Shown here one piece after another: positions 41,193 through 48,447 of a DNA stretch of 64,000 nucleotides (position 1 is its first letter; every line of letters starts with the position of its first letter). The stretch lies in NCBI GenBank assembly GCA_965262175.1, contig CBDHES010000002.1, positions 186,001 to 250,000 of the forward strand. The letters run 5' to 3'. Under the pieces are notes generated by a model, which worked only from the letters and a program-made list of their open reading frames with translations, did not search any database and had not been told where the DNA came from. The stretch comes from CADEDH01 sp965262175. Its GTDB lineage: Bacteria; Actinomycetota; Acidimicrobiia; Acidimicrobiales; SZUA-35. The position numbers were made by a program, and so were the translations under genes.

Positions 41193-41449
41193 AGCGCCTG
41201 GTTGGCCAGGGGAACGAGCACGACCCGGATGACCAGGATGACGATGATGACCGAGAAGTCGAAGCCCGCCATCGGGGGCAGCACCCGGCGGATCGGCTCG
41301 AGGATGGGCTCGGTGATCCGATGGATCCCGTCGACGATCGGGCGGAACGGCGAGTCGTAGGAGACCTGGAACCAGCTCACGATCGCTCGGGCGAAAAAGA
41401 TGATCGTCACCACGTTGAGCAGGACGACGAGCGGGTTGGCAGAGAACAT
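41189..41449 (-). CDS. YggT family membrane protein
   Basis: The 86-residue protein starts at ATG 41449 (MFSANPLVVLLNVV) after GCAGGG. It has two hydrophobic segments (LLNVVTIIFFARAIVSWF and FSVIIVILVIRVVLVPLA) around the conserved RPIVDGIHRITEPILEPIRRVLPP. This is the YggT signature (xDPxxxxLxxxTEPxLxPIRRxxP). YggT proteins accompany cell-division or osmotic-stress genes, but their role is unclear. It is coupled to cobT by a GTGA overlap and preceded by a 64-nt perfect-stem hairpin. Confidence 0.85.
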   Translation of the reverse strand: MFSANPLVVLLNVVTIIFFARAIVSWFQVSYDSPFRPIVDGIHRITEPILEPIRRVLPPMAGFDFSVIIVILVIRVVLVPLANQAL

Positions 41450-41469
41450 CCCTGCATAGTGCCCCAATC

Positions 41470-41533
41470 GGGCCCGGACCGCACCACACCCCGCTCCGCA
41501 GTGCGGGTCCGTTGTGCGATGCGGTCCGGGCCC
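41470..41533 (-). terminator. Long GC-rich stem-loop between YCII gene and yggT
   Basis: A 14-bp perfect inverted repeat (GGGCCCGGACCGCA at 41470-41483; TGCGGTCCGGGCCC at 41520-41533) encloses a second complementary pair (CCCGC/GCGGG). It begins 8 bp past the YCII stop and ends 21 bp before the yggT start. It is the strongest hairpin seen in the window. It is probably a terminator for the YCII gene, or an RNA leader element for yggT-cobT. Confidence 0.65.
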
Positions 41534-41540
41534 AGGTCGA

Positions 41541-41855
41541 TCACATCTCGAGCGCTTCGTGGACCTGGACGGTCCCGCCGCCGTCGAGCACCGGGCAGCC
41601 CTTGGCGTGGCCAACCGCAGCGTCGAGGTCGGCGACGTCGATCACGCTGTAGCCGGTCAACGCCATCGGCGCCCCCTCGGCCACGGAACCGTCGGGGCTC
41701 ACCGTCTTGGCCGCGCCGAAGGGATTGCCGCCGTCGACCACCGCCGAGCCCATGCCCTCGAACCAGGCACCCCAGGCCGCCATGACCTTCTCGAACTCGG
41801 CCGGGTCGTCGGACATCCCGGCGCCACCGCTGTAGGCCAGCACAAACTTGCTCAT
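41541..41855 (-). CDS. YCII-related domain protein
   Basis: The start is ATG 41855 (MSKFVLAYSGGAG), 8 bp after AAGGAG. The 104-residue protein has the dimeric alpha/beta-barrel YCII layout: MSKFVLAYSG strand, EFEKVMAAWGAWFEGMGSAV helix, GNPFGAAKTVSPDG loop, MALTGYSVIDVADLDAAVGH and a C-terminal HEALEM strand. The family is mostly uncharacterised; related proteins occur with ECF sigma factors, none of which is visible here. The ribosome-binding region is duplicated (see the repeat at 41864-41887). Confidence 0.8.
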   Translation of the reverse strand: MSKFVLAYSGGAGMSDDPAEFEKVMAAWGAWFEGMGSAVVDGGNPFGAAKTVSPDGSVAEGAPMALTGYSVIDVADLDAAVGHAKGCPVLDGGGTVQVHEALEM

Positions 41856-41863
41856 GTCACCAC

Positions 41864-41887
41864 TCCTTCGTTGATTCCTTCGTTGAT
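41864..41887 (-). repeat. Perfect 12-bp tandem duplication containing the Shine-Dalgarno of the YCII gene
   Basis: TCCTTCGTTGAT occurs twice back to back (41864-41875 and 41876-41887). On the minus strand this gives ATCAACGAAGGA twice, so two purine-rich AAGGA elements lie 9 and 21 bp before the ATG. It is possibly a recent slippage event affecting translation initiation. Confidence 0.8.
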
Positions 41888-41910
41888 TCGGTTCTCCGTG
41901 GACGGGCATC

Positions 41911-41947
41911 GCCGCCCGCCACACCGACCCGACGAACGGCGGGCGGC
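41911..41947. promoter_or_regulatory. 10-bp inverted repeat in the YCII/glcD divergent promoter region
   Basis: GCCGCCCGCC (41911-41920) and GGCGGGCGGC (41938-41947) are perfect complements with a 17-bp spacer, midway between the divergent starts at 41855 and 42007. It could be an operator or a hairpin in either leader. Confidence 0.4.
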
Positions 41948-42006
41948 CGAATGGACCGTGGGATCGGGCCGGCCCCGGGGGTGGGTTCAACGAGCGGTTC
42001 GGGCCT

Positions 42007-43518
42007 ATGGTCGGGGAGGTGAACGTCCTCGCCCGATTGAGCGCCCTCCGACCGGGCCGGGATCGGACCCCGCCCGAACCCGGCGACGACGACCCGTTCG
42101 TCGTCGCTCTCCGGAACGCCCTCGACGCCGACCGGGTGCGGATGGACGGCGCCCATCGGGCCCTCCTCAGCCATGACGCCTCGGTCTTCGAGGGCGGTGC
42201 TGCCGGCCCGGTCTGCTACCCGACAACGACCGCCGAGGTCCAGGCCATCGTGCGCCTGGCCGACGAGCACGGTCGCAACGTGGTACCCCGCGGTGCCGGG
42301 ACCGGCCTGGCCGGCGGGGCGATCCCGCTCGGGGCGCCCGTCGTCGTGGCGGTGACGCGGATGAACCGCATCCTCGAGGTCGACACCGAGCACCGGTACG
42401 CCTGGGTCGAGCCCGGTGTCGTCAACCTCGACCTGACCCGCCACCTCCTCCCCCTCGGCTTCCACTTCGCCCCCGACCCGTCGTCGCAGCAGGTGTGCAC
42501 GCTCGGGGGAAACGTCGCCAACAACTCCGGCGGCCCCCACTGCCTGGCCTACGGGGTGACCAACGCCCACATCCTGGCGATCGAGGTCGTCCTTCCTTCG
42601 GGCGACGTGGCGATGCTCGGTGGGCTCGAAGCCGAGGCTCAGGGCCTCGACCTCCGGGGGGTGTTCGTCGGCAGCGAAGGCACCCTCGGCATCGCGACCC
42701 GGATCTGTGTCCGCCTCACCCCGAACCGCCCCGAGGTGCGAACCCTGCTGCTCTCGTTCGACCGGGTGAACGACGCGGCCAACACCGTCAGCGGCGTCAT
42801 CGCCGCCGGGGTGGTACCGGCCGCCATGGAGGTGATGGACCAGCGGATCACCGAGGCGGTCGAGAACTACGTCGGCGCCGGCTACCCGACCGACGCCGCC
42901 GCGGTGCTGCTCGCCGAGGTCGACGGACTGGCCGCCGGCGTCGAGCTCGACGCCGGCGTCATCGCCGAGATCGGCCGCCGCAACGGGGCGACCGAGGTCC
43001 GACTGGCGGCGTCCGAGGAGGAGCGTGCCCTCCTCTGGAAGGGCCGCAAGACGGCGTTCGGAGCGATCGCCCAGATCGCTCCCGACTACTACCTCCACGA
43101 CACCGTCGTCCCCCGCTCGGCCCTGGCGACCGTGCTGGCTCAGGTCTACGAGATCGCCGAGCGGCACGAGGTGCTGGTGATGAACGTGTTCCACGCCGGC
43201 GACGGCAACCTCCACCCGCTCCTCATCTTCGACAGCCGCGAGCCGGGTGTGCTCGACCGGGTCCACGCCGCCGGAGCCGAGATCATCGAGGCGTCGCTGG
43301 CCGCCGGAGGAGTCCTGTCCGGCGAGCACGGCATCGGCGTCGAGAAGCAACGGTTCATGAGCGCCCTGTTCACCGCCGACGACCTCGACCACCAGGAACG
43401 GGTCCGTCGAGGGTTCGATCCGGCGTGCCGGACCAATCCCGGGAAGGTGCTGCCGATGGGCCACAGCTGCGCCGACATCGCCGCCCTGCGTTCGGTTCCC
43501 CAGGACGTGTGGGGATGA
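42007..43518 (+). CDS. glcD: Glycolate oxidase subunit GlcD (FAD-linked oxidase)
   Basis: The 503-residue protein has a PCMH-type FAD-binding domain (VCYPTTTAEVQAIVRLADEH, VVPRGAGTGLAGGAIPLG, CTLGGNVANNSGGPHCLAYG and VGSEGTLGIATRI). Its C-terminal cap domain has HAGDGNLHPLL and GEHGIGVEKQRFM, standard for D-lactate/glycolate dehydrogenases of the GlcD type. With GlcE and GlcF it forms the membrane-associated complex oxidising glycolate to glyoxylate. The ATG of glcE overlaps its stop (ATGA). The N-terminus has about 25 extra residues relative to many homologues. Confidence 0.92.
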   Translation: MVGEVNVLARLSALRPGRDRTPPEPGDDDPFVVALRNALDADRVRMDGAHRALLSHDASVFEGGAAGPVCYPTTTAEVQAIVRLADEHGRNVVPRGAGTGLAGGAIPLGAPVVVAVTRMNRILEVDTEHRYAWVEPGVVNLDLTRHLLPLGFHFAPDPSSQQVCTLGGNVANNSGGPHCLAYGVTNAHILAIEVVLPSGDVAMLGGLEAEAQGLDLRGVFVGSEGTLGIATRICVRLTPNRPEVRTLLLSFDRVNDAANTVSGVIAAGVVPAAMEVMDQRITEAVENYVGAGYPTDAAAVLLAEVDGLAAGVELDAGVIAEIGRRNGATEVRLAASEEERALLWKGRKTAFGAIAQIAPDYYLHDTVVPRSALATVLAQVYEIAERHEVLVMNVFHAGDGNLHPLLIFDSREPGVLDRVHAAGAEIIEASLAAGGVLSGEHGIGVEKQRFMSALFTADDLDHQERVRRGFDPACRTNPGKVLPMGHSCADIAALRSVPQDVWG

Positions 43519-44456
43519 CGGCCACCCTCGCCTCGACCGATCCGATCATCGACGCCTTCGCCATCGAGGTCGGTACCGGGGCGCCGGTCGCCATCGAGGG
43601 CCGCCGCACCCGGTGGGCTCTGGGCGGCGCACCGGACCCCGGGACCCGGCTGGTGTGGGCGCCGACCGGGATCGTCGACCATCAGCCCTACGAGATGACC
43701 GTCCGGGTCCGGGCCGGCACGACGGTGGCGGAGCTCCACGCCGTCCTCGCCGAGCACGGCCAGCGGACCGCCCTCCCCGACCGGGGTGGGACGGTCGGCG
43801 GTGCGCTCGCGGTGGGCGAAAACGACATCCGGGCTCTCGGCCTCGGCCTGGTCCGGACCGCGCCCCTCCAGGTCCGGTACGTGTCGGCCGAAGGTCGGGT
43901 CATCACCAGCGGGGGCCCGACGGTCAAGAACGTCTCGGGCTTCGACCTGCCCCGACTGCTCGTCGGCTCACTGGGGACGCTGGGCCTCCTGGCCGAGGTC
44001 GTCCTTCGAACCAACCCGATCCCGGCTGCGTCGACGTGGCTGGAGCTGGGCGACACCCCGCCGGGCCGGGTGCTCGACACCGTGGTGGCCCCGAGCGCCG
44101 TGCTGTACGACGGCCAGACGTCCCATGTGCTGCTCGAAGGGCACGGCCCCGACGTCGAGGCCGAGACCAGGGCCCTCGCCGGGATCGGCGACCCCCGACC
44201 GGTCGACGGGCCACCGCCGCTCCCCCCCCATCGATGGTCGCTCCCCCCGGCCGAGTTGGCGCGGCTGCACGACGCCGCTCCCGATCGGGACCTCGGTCGG
44301 GTCGTCACCGTCGCCGGGCTCGGCCTGGCCTTCGCCGACGAGCCCCAACCGATCCGTCCCCTGGCCGCTCCGGTGGCCGAGGTCGCAGCCCGCCTGAAGG
44401 CCAACTTCGATCCGACCGGTCGGTTGAACCCGGGCCGGGATCCGGGCCGGAAGTGA
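43515..44456 (+). CDS. glcE: Glycolate oxidase subunit GlcE (FAD-binding)
   Basis: The start ATG 43515 overlaps glcD. The 313-residue subunit has a shorter FAD-binding domain with WAPTGIVDHQPYEMTVRVRA, GTTVAELHAVLAEHGQRTAL, RGGTVGGALAVGEND and GPTVKNVSGFDLPRLLVGSL. The final KANFDPTGRLNPGR is diagnostic of GlcE. It lacks the large cap domain, as expected. It is translationally coupled on both sides; glcF could begin at GTG 44453 overlapping its stop. Confidence 0.9.
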   Translation: MTATLASTDPIIDAFAIEVGTGAPVAIEGRRTRWALGGAPDPGTRLVWAPTGIVDHQPYEMTVRVRAGTTVAELHAVLAEHGQRTALPDRGGTVGGALAVGENDIRALGLGLVRTAPLQVRYVSAEGRVITSGGPTVKNVSGFDLPRLLVGSLGTLGLLAEVVLRTNPIPAASTWLELGDTPPGRVLDTVVAPSAVLYDGQTSHVLLEGHGPDVEAETRALAGIGDPRPVDGPPPLPPHRWSLPPAELARLHDAAPDRDLGRVVTVAGLGLAFADEPQPIRPLAAPVAEVAARLKANFDPTGRLNPGRDPGRK

Positions 44457-44461
44457 CCCGG

Positions 44462-45622
44462 ATGGACCTCCGACTCGACCCCGACGATCTCAATGCCTGC
44501 GTGCAGTGCGGCCTGTGTCTCCCCCACTGCCCGACCTACCGGGTGAGCGGTGACGAGACGCTGTCTCCCCGGGGGCGTATCAAGCTGATGCGCGAGGTCC
44601 AGGACAACGGTGCGCCGATCACCGCCGAGGTCCAGGAGGCGTTCGAGACGTGCATCCAGTGTCGGGGTTGTGAACCGGCGTGCCCCTCCGGTGTCCCGTA
44701 TGGGCGGCTGATGGAGCGGACCCGCGAGGCCATGGCCGACGAGGGGCTCACCGCCCCGCGGTGGCAGCGTCTGGCGATGGCCCCGCTCAGCCGGCCGAAG
44801 CTCCTCGGGGCCGGCACCCGGGCCCTGGCCATCGCCCAGCGGCTGCGGGTCCTCCCGGCCCGCCTCGGCATCGGTCAACGGATCTCGATCCGCCGGTCGT
44901 CGCTCCCGACCACCGGCGACGACGTCTACCTCTTCACGGGGTGCGTGATGGACACGATGCAGCGCCACGTGCATCGAGCGGCGATCGAGGTGCTGACCGC
45001 CGCCGGGTTCGGGGTGACCCCGACCGGTCCGGACACCCCGTGCTGCGGTGCCCTCCACACCCACGCCGGCATGGGTGACGACGCCCGGGCCCTGGCCCGC
45101 CAGACGATCGCCGGTCTCGAACCGGGGCGACCGATCGTGGTCGACTCCGCCGGCTGCGGGGCGGCCATGAAGGAGTACGGGCACCTGCTCGGGACGCCCG
45201 AGGCCGAGGCGTTCGCCGCCCGGGTCGTCGACATCGGCGAGTTCCTCGCCGCCCACGTCGACCGGTTGACCGCTGCTGGCCACCGGCCGCTCGACGTACG
45301 GGTGGCCATCCAGGACCCGTGCCATCTCCGACACGTCCAGCGGGTCCACGGAGCGACCCGGGAACTGCTGCGGCCGTTCGTCCGGGAGCTGGTCGAACTC
45401 GACGACGACGGGTTGTGCTGCGGCGCCGGCGGCGCCTACTCGCTCCTCGAACCGGAGATGGCCGCCGCGGTCAGGGACCGGAAGGTGGCGGCCATCGAAC
45501 GGCGCCGGCCCGACGTGGTGGCCAGCGCCAATCCGGGTTGTTCACTGCACCTGGCCTCGGCTGGGGTGGAGGCCGTCCACCCGATCGAGCTCGTGGCCCG
45601 GGCGCTTTCGGATCAGGCGTAG
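44462..45622 (+). CDS. glcF: Glycolate oxidase iron-sulfur subunit GlcF
   Basis: The 386-residue protein has two CxxCxxCxxxCP clusters for 4Fe-4S centres (CVQCGLCLPHCP near residue 13 and CIQCRGCEPACP near 63), followed by two CCG domains (PDTPCCGALHTHAG and DGLCCGAGGAYSLL). It passes electrons from the GlcDE flavins to the membrane quinone pool or another acceptor. GTG 44453 is an in-frame alternative start overlapping the glcE stop. Its 3' end overlaps a convergent 28-residue microprotein gene by 10 bp. Confidence 0.92.
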   Translation: MDLRLDPDDLNACVQCGLCLPHCPTYRVSGDETLSPRGRIKLMREVQDNGAPITAEVQEAFETCIQCRGCEPACPSGVPYGRLMERTREAMADEGLTAPRWQRLAMAPLSRPKLLGAGTRALAIAQRLRVLPARLGIGQRISIRRSSLPTTGDDVYLFTGCVMDTMQRHVHRAAIEVLTAAGFGVTPTGPDTPCCGALHTHAGMGDDARALARQTIAGLEPGRPIVVDSAGCGAAMKEYGHLLGTPEAEAFAARVVDIGEFLAAHVDRLTAAGHRPLDVRVAIQDPCHLRHVQRVHGATRELLRPFVRELVELDDDGLCCGAGGAYSLLEPEMAAAVRDRKVAAIERRRPDVVASANPGCSLHLASAGVEAVHPIELVARALSDQA

Positions 45623-45699
45623 ATCGACGTCAACGCCAGGACCATGAAGGTGGCCGACGTCATTCCGATGAACGCCGCCATACCCAGGATCTGCTTCAC
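45613..45699 (-). CDS. 28-residue single-pass membrane microprotein
   Basis: GTG 45699 is preceded by AGGAG at an ideal 7-nt spacing. The product, VKQILGMAAFIGMTSATFMV followed by LALTSIYA, has one Lys at the start and then one continuous hydrophobic helix. The clean SD, the membrane-like composition and the natural stop make it credible despite its size. It overlaps the end of glcF in antisense by 10 bp. The family is not recognised; small subunits of respiratory complexes look like this, but no partner is apparent. Confidence 0.55.
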   Translation of the reverse strand: MKQILGMAAFIGMTSATFMVLALTSIYA

Positions 45700-45781
45700 G
45701 TGACCGCTCCTCTCTCGGTGGCCGCCCATCGGCCCGGTGATGTCATGATCGTCTTCGCGACCGCGACGGGAATCGGGGAAG

Positions 45782-45810
45782 CCCCTACACCGATCGGGGA
45801 TCGGTAGGGG
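45782..45810. terminator. Strong hairpin between thioesterase and microprotein genes
   Basis: CCCCTA (45782-45787) and CCGATC (45790-45795) pair with GATCGG (45799-45804) and TAGGGG (45805-45810), leaving a 2-nt bulge and a 3-nt loop. This 12-bp stem lies in the 279-bp gap between minus-strand genes. It could terminate the thioesterase transcript or be a leader structure for the microprotein. Confidence 0.5.
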
Positions 45811-45978
45811 TCCTCCGCCTGAGTCATTCCTCCCGACGGGTCCTACGGCACATCATGGCCGCGGTTGCGGAGGCCCGCACCGATGTCACAGCTTCGAAAC
45901 CTCGTCGCTCGGTAGCCGTCGTGACCAGGGCATTCGACCCGGTCAGCGGGGCCCGGAAAGCGGGTCGAACGGCCCGAT

Positions 45979-46479
45979 TCAGCCGGCCCGGCCGGCCTTC
46001 ACCCCGATCACCCGGCCGACCTGGGGAGGGGTCGCCAAGACCCGGTGGGCGGCACCGACCCGGTTGACCCGATCGACGATCTCGGGCGCCATCGGGGCAC
46101 TCCGTCGGGTCCGCTGTGAGATGTGGAGCGACAGCACCTCGTTGGTCGCCGCGACGAAGCCGTCGTTGCGGTGGTGCATGAAGTGGATGTAGTGGAGCTT
46201 CTTGGCGTCCCAGTCGAGGAGCTGGGTCCGGATCTCGATCGGATCGCCCTGTCGGAGCTCGCGCTCGTAGGTGATGTGACCTTCGACGGTGAAGGTCGTG
46301 ACCTCGTGGGCATCACGGTGGGCCCGGTCGAGCCCGAGGAACGCCATCCAGTCGGAGATCGCGTCGTCGAACACCACGCAGTAGAAGCCGGCGTTGAAGT
46401 GCCCGTTGAAGTCGATCCACTCGGGCTTGATCTCGGTCCGATAGCCGACGAACGGCGCCGGCAGCTCCTCGGTGGTCAT
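45979..46479 (-). CDS. Acyl-CoA thioesterase-like hotdog protein
   Basis: The start is ATG 46479 (MTTEELPAPF). The 166-residue hotdog-fold protein has IKPEWIDFNGHFNAGFYCVV, where Asp-x-x-x-His is the usual 4HBT active-site region. A central helix FDDAISDWMAFLGL is followed by strands TFTVEGHITYERELRQGDPI and KLHYIHFMHHRNDGFVAATN. It resembles carnitinyl-CoA/betainyl-CoA-type and YbgC-like thioesterases. It probably hydrolyses an acyl-CoA in the cytoplasm. It is divergent from the PhyH gene at 46617. Confidence 0.82.
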   Translation of the reverse strand: MTTEELPAPFVGYRTEIKPEWIDFNGHFNAGFYCVVFDDAISDWMAFLGLDRAHRDAHEVTTFTVEGHITYERELRQGDPIEIRTQLLDWDAKKLHYIHFMHHRNDGFVAATNEVLSLHISQRTRRSAPMAPEIVDRVNRVGAAHRVLATPPQVGRVIGVKAGRAG

Positions 46480-46616
46480 CACGCTCCCGTCGACCCGACG
46501 GCCACCGGCGGCTCCGGCGACCGTCCCGCAATCTAGGGCCGTACCGGCGAGCGGCGCTAGACCCACCGTCAGGTGCCCGGAAGGCCCGATCCTTCCCCTC
46601 CTGCTAGCGTCGGTTC

Positions 46617-47447
46617 ATGGAGATCGAGGGCCACCTGGCTCGCATCGACGCCGACGGGTACACCATCGTCGAGGACGCGATCGGTGACGACCTGACCGTC
46701 GAGCTGCGGGACACCATACGCGGGCTGTTCGCCGAGCTGGGCATCGAACCTCGGGGCAACCGGGCCGAGGGCTTCGCCACCCGACGGCTCTACAACCTGG
46801 TCCCCCGGGCCGAGGTCTGCCGACAGCTCCCGACCCACCCCGGGGTCCTCCCCCTGGTCGAGGAGCTGCTCGAAGAGGAGCTGCTGTTGTCGGGCACGAC
46901 CGCGATGGACATCGGGCCCGGCGAACGCCTGCAGGGTCTCCACGCCGACGATGGGCTGCTCCGCATCGGCCGACCGCACCGCCCGATGATGGCCACCACG
47001 ATCTGGGCCCTGACCGACTTCACCGCCGACAACGGCGCGACGAGGATCGTGCCCGGTTCCCACCGCAACCCCGGCCATCCCGATCCCGACGACGAGTCGA
47101 TCGCCGTTCCGGCCGAGATGCCGGCCGGCAGCGTCCTCGTCATGGACAGTCAGCTCTGGCACTGCGGGGGCCCCAACACGACCGCCGACCGGTGGCGGTT
47201 GGGGTTGAACGTCCAGTACGTGCGGGGATTCTTCCGGACCCAACAGAACCACTACCTGTCGATCCCCCACGACCAGGTGGTCGACTACCCGCCCCGGCTG
47301 CGGCAGCTGCTGGGGTTCGAGCTGTACCGCGGCGTCATGGGACACGTCGACGGGGCCAGTCCGTCGACCGCCATCGGCGTCGACTCGTCCCGCCCGCGGG
47401 CCTACGGGGCGAGCTCCGAGGCCAACGTCTTCGGTACCACCGCCTGA
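46617..47447 (+). CDS. Phytanoyl-CoA dioxygenase (PhyH) family protein
   Basis: The 276-residue Fe(II)/2-oxoglutarate dioxygenase has an N-terminal LARIDADGYTIVEDAIGDDL, a metal-binding HADDGLL (HxD) and a distal HCGGPN (third His). The jelly-roll strands TTIWALTDFTADNGATRIVP and GSHRNPGHP match the PhyH family. All three iron ligands are present, so it should be active. The substrate is not predictable; bacterial members hydroxylate lipids and secondary metabolites. It is followed after 24 bp by a methyltransferase gene, possibly in one operon. Confidence 0.87.
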   Translation: MEIEGHLARIDADGYTIVEDAIGDDLTVELRDTIRGLFAELGIEPRGNRAEGFATRRLYNLVPRAEVCRQLPTHPGVLPLVEELLEEELLLSGTTAMDIGPGERLQGLHADDGLLRIGRPHRPMMATTIWALTDFTADNGATRIVPGSHRNPGHPDPDDESIAVPAEMPAGSVLVMDSQLWHCGGPNTTADRWRLGLNVQYVRGFFRTQQNHYLSIPHDQVVDYPPRLRQLLGFELYRGVMGHVDGASPSTAIGVDSSRPRAYGASSEANVFGTTA

Positions 47448-47471
47448 CGACGGTTCGGCGATACTGGCCGA

Positions 47472-48254
47472 ATGGACCATCTCGACCGCGTCCGATCCCA
47501 GTTCGGGGCCAATGCCGAGGGGTACGCCACCAGCCCGGTGCACGCCGCCGGGGCCAGTCTCGAACGGTTGGTATCGGCCGTCGATCCCCAGCCGTCGTGG
47601 GAGGCGCTCGACCTCGCCACCGCGGCCGGCCACACCGCGTTCGCCTTCGCCCCCCACGTGGCCCGGGTGGTGGCCACCGATGTCACACCCGAGATGGTGG
47701 AGCTGGCAGCCAGGGGGGCGACCGAGCGCGGCCTCGACAACGTCGTGGTCGAGGAGGCCAACGCCCAGGCGCTGCCCTACGATGCCGACCGGTTCGACCT
47801 CGTCACCTGCCGGATAGCACCCCACCACTTCGACGTCCCAGCGGCGTTCGTCTCGGAGGCGGCCCGGGTGCTCCGGTCGGGCGGCCGGCTCGGCCTGGTC
47901 GACAACGTCGTGCCCGACGACCCGATCGCCGCCGACTTCGCCAACGACTTCGAGCGACGGCGGGACCCGAGCCACGCCGCCTGCCTGTCGCTCAACGCAT
48001 GGCTCGACCTCCTCGACGGCGCCGGGTTCGCCATCGAGCACTCCGAGCTCTTGGCCAAGCGGATGGACTTCGACACGTGGGCCGACCGGATGGGCGTGCC
48101 GCCGGCCCTCAAGGAGGAGCTCCGGGCCGACCTGGCGACGGCTCCGCCGTCGGCGGCGGCGTTCCTCCGACCCGAGATCGCGCCCGAGGGCGAGCCCGGC
48201 ACGGCGTTCCACCTGACGGAGTGCGTCGTCGTCGCCTCCCGCCGGTCGGGCTGA
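47472..48254 (+). CDS. SAM-dependent methyltransferase (UbiE/COQ5-like)
   Basis: The 260-residue class I methyltransferase has motif I EALDLATAAGHTAFAFAPHV, motif II with acidic VVATDVTPEMVELA, and FDLVTCRIAPHHFDVPAAFV followed by VLRSGGRLGLVDNVVPDD. This is the Methyltransf_11/UbiE layout. Downstream helices (HAACLSLNAWLDLLDGAGF) are also typical. The reaction is unknown. It is cotranscribed with the PhyH dioxygenase, so the two could act on the same compound. A small hairpin GAGGG/CCCTC (48264-48281) follows the stop. Confidence 0.85.
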   Translation: MDHLDRVRSQFGANAEGYATSPVHAAGASLERLVSAVDPQPSWEALDLATAAGHTAFAFAPHVARVVATDVTPEMVELAARGATERGLDNVVVEEANAQALPYDADRFDLVTCRIAPHHFDVPAAFVSEAARVLRSGGRLGLVDNVVPDDPIAADFANDFERRRDPSHAACLSLNAWLDLLDGAGFAIEHSELLAKRMDFDTWADRMGVPPALKEELRADLATAPPSAAAFLRPEIAPEGEPGTAFHLTECVVVASRRSG

Positions 48255-48263
48255 TCCTCGGTC

Positions 48264-48281
48264 GAGGGCCGCAGGACCCTC
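48264..48281 (+). terminator. Short hairpin after the methyltransferase gene
   Basis: GAGGG (48264-48268) and CCCTC (48277-48281) flank an 8-nt loop, 10 bp after the stop and followed by CCCGTTT. It is a candidate terminator separating this unit from the exopolysaccharide operon. The rest of the 193-bp gap shows no clear promoter. Confidence 0.35.
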
Positions 48282-48447
48282 CCCGTTTGGGTTGGCGTAC
48301 CCGTGCCGTGACCCGGCCCGCTGACCCCCCGACCGGGTGAGCACCGCTCATGGAGCGACACGACGCCGGTTTCCACACTGGTGAGCCATGACAACCAGGC
48401 CGTGAGGGGCGGAGCCACCGCCGCCGGCCGGGCGGATGGAGGCTCAC

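Noticed and set aside
41450..41540. Cobalamin riboswitch upstream of yggT-cobT
   Set aside because: No B12-box-like sequence was recognised; the region is dominated by a single long hairpin.
45855..46067. 70-aa ORF (MAAVAEARTDVTAS...) upstream of the thioesterase on the plus strand
   Set aside because: No ribosome-binding site; the C-terminal half is an antisense shadow of the thioesterase gene.
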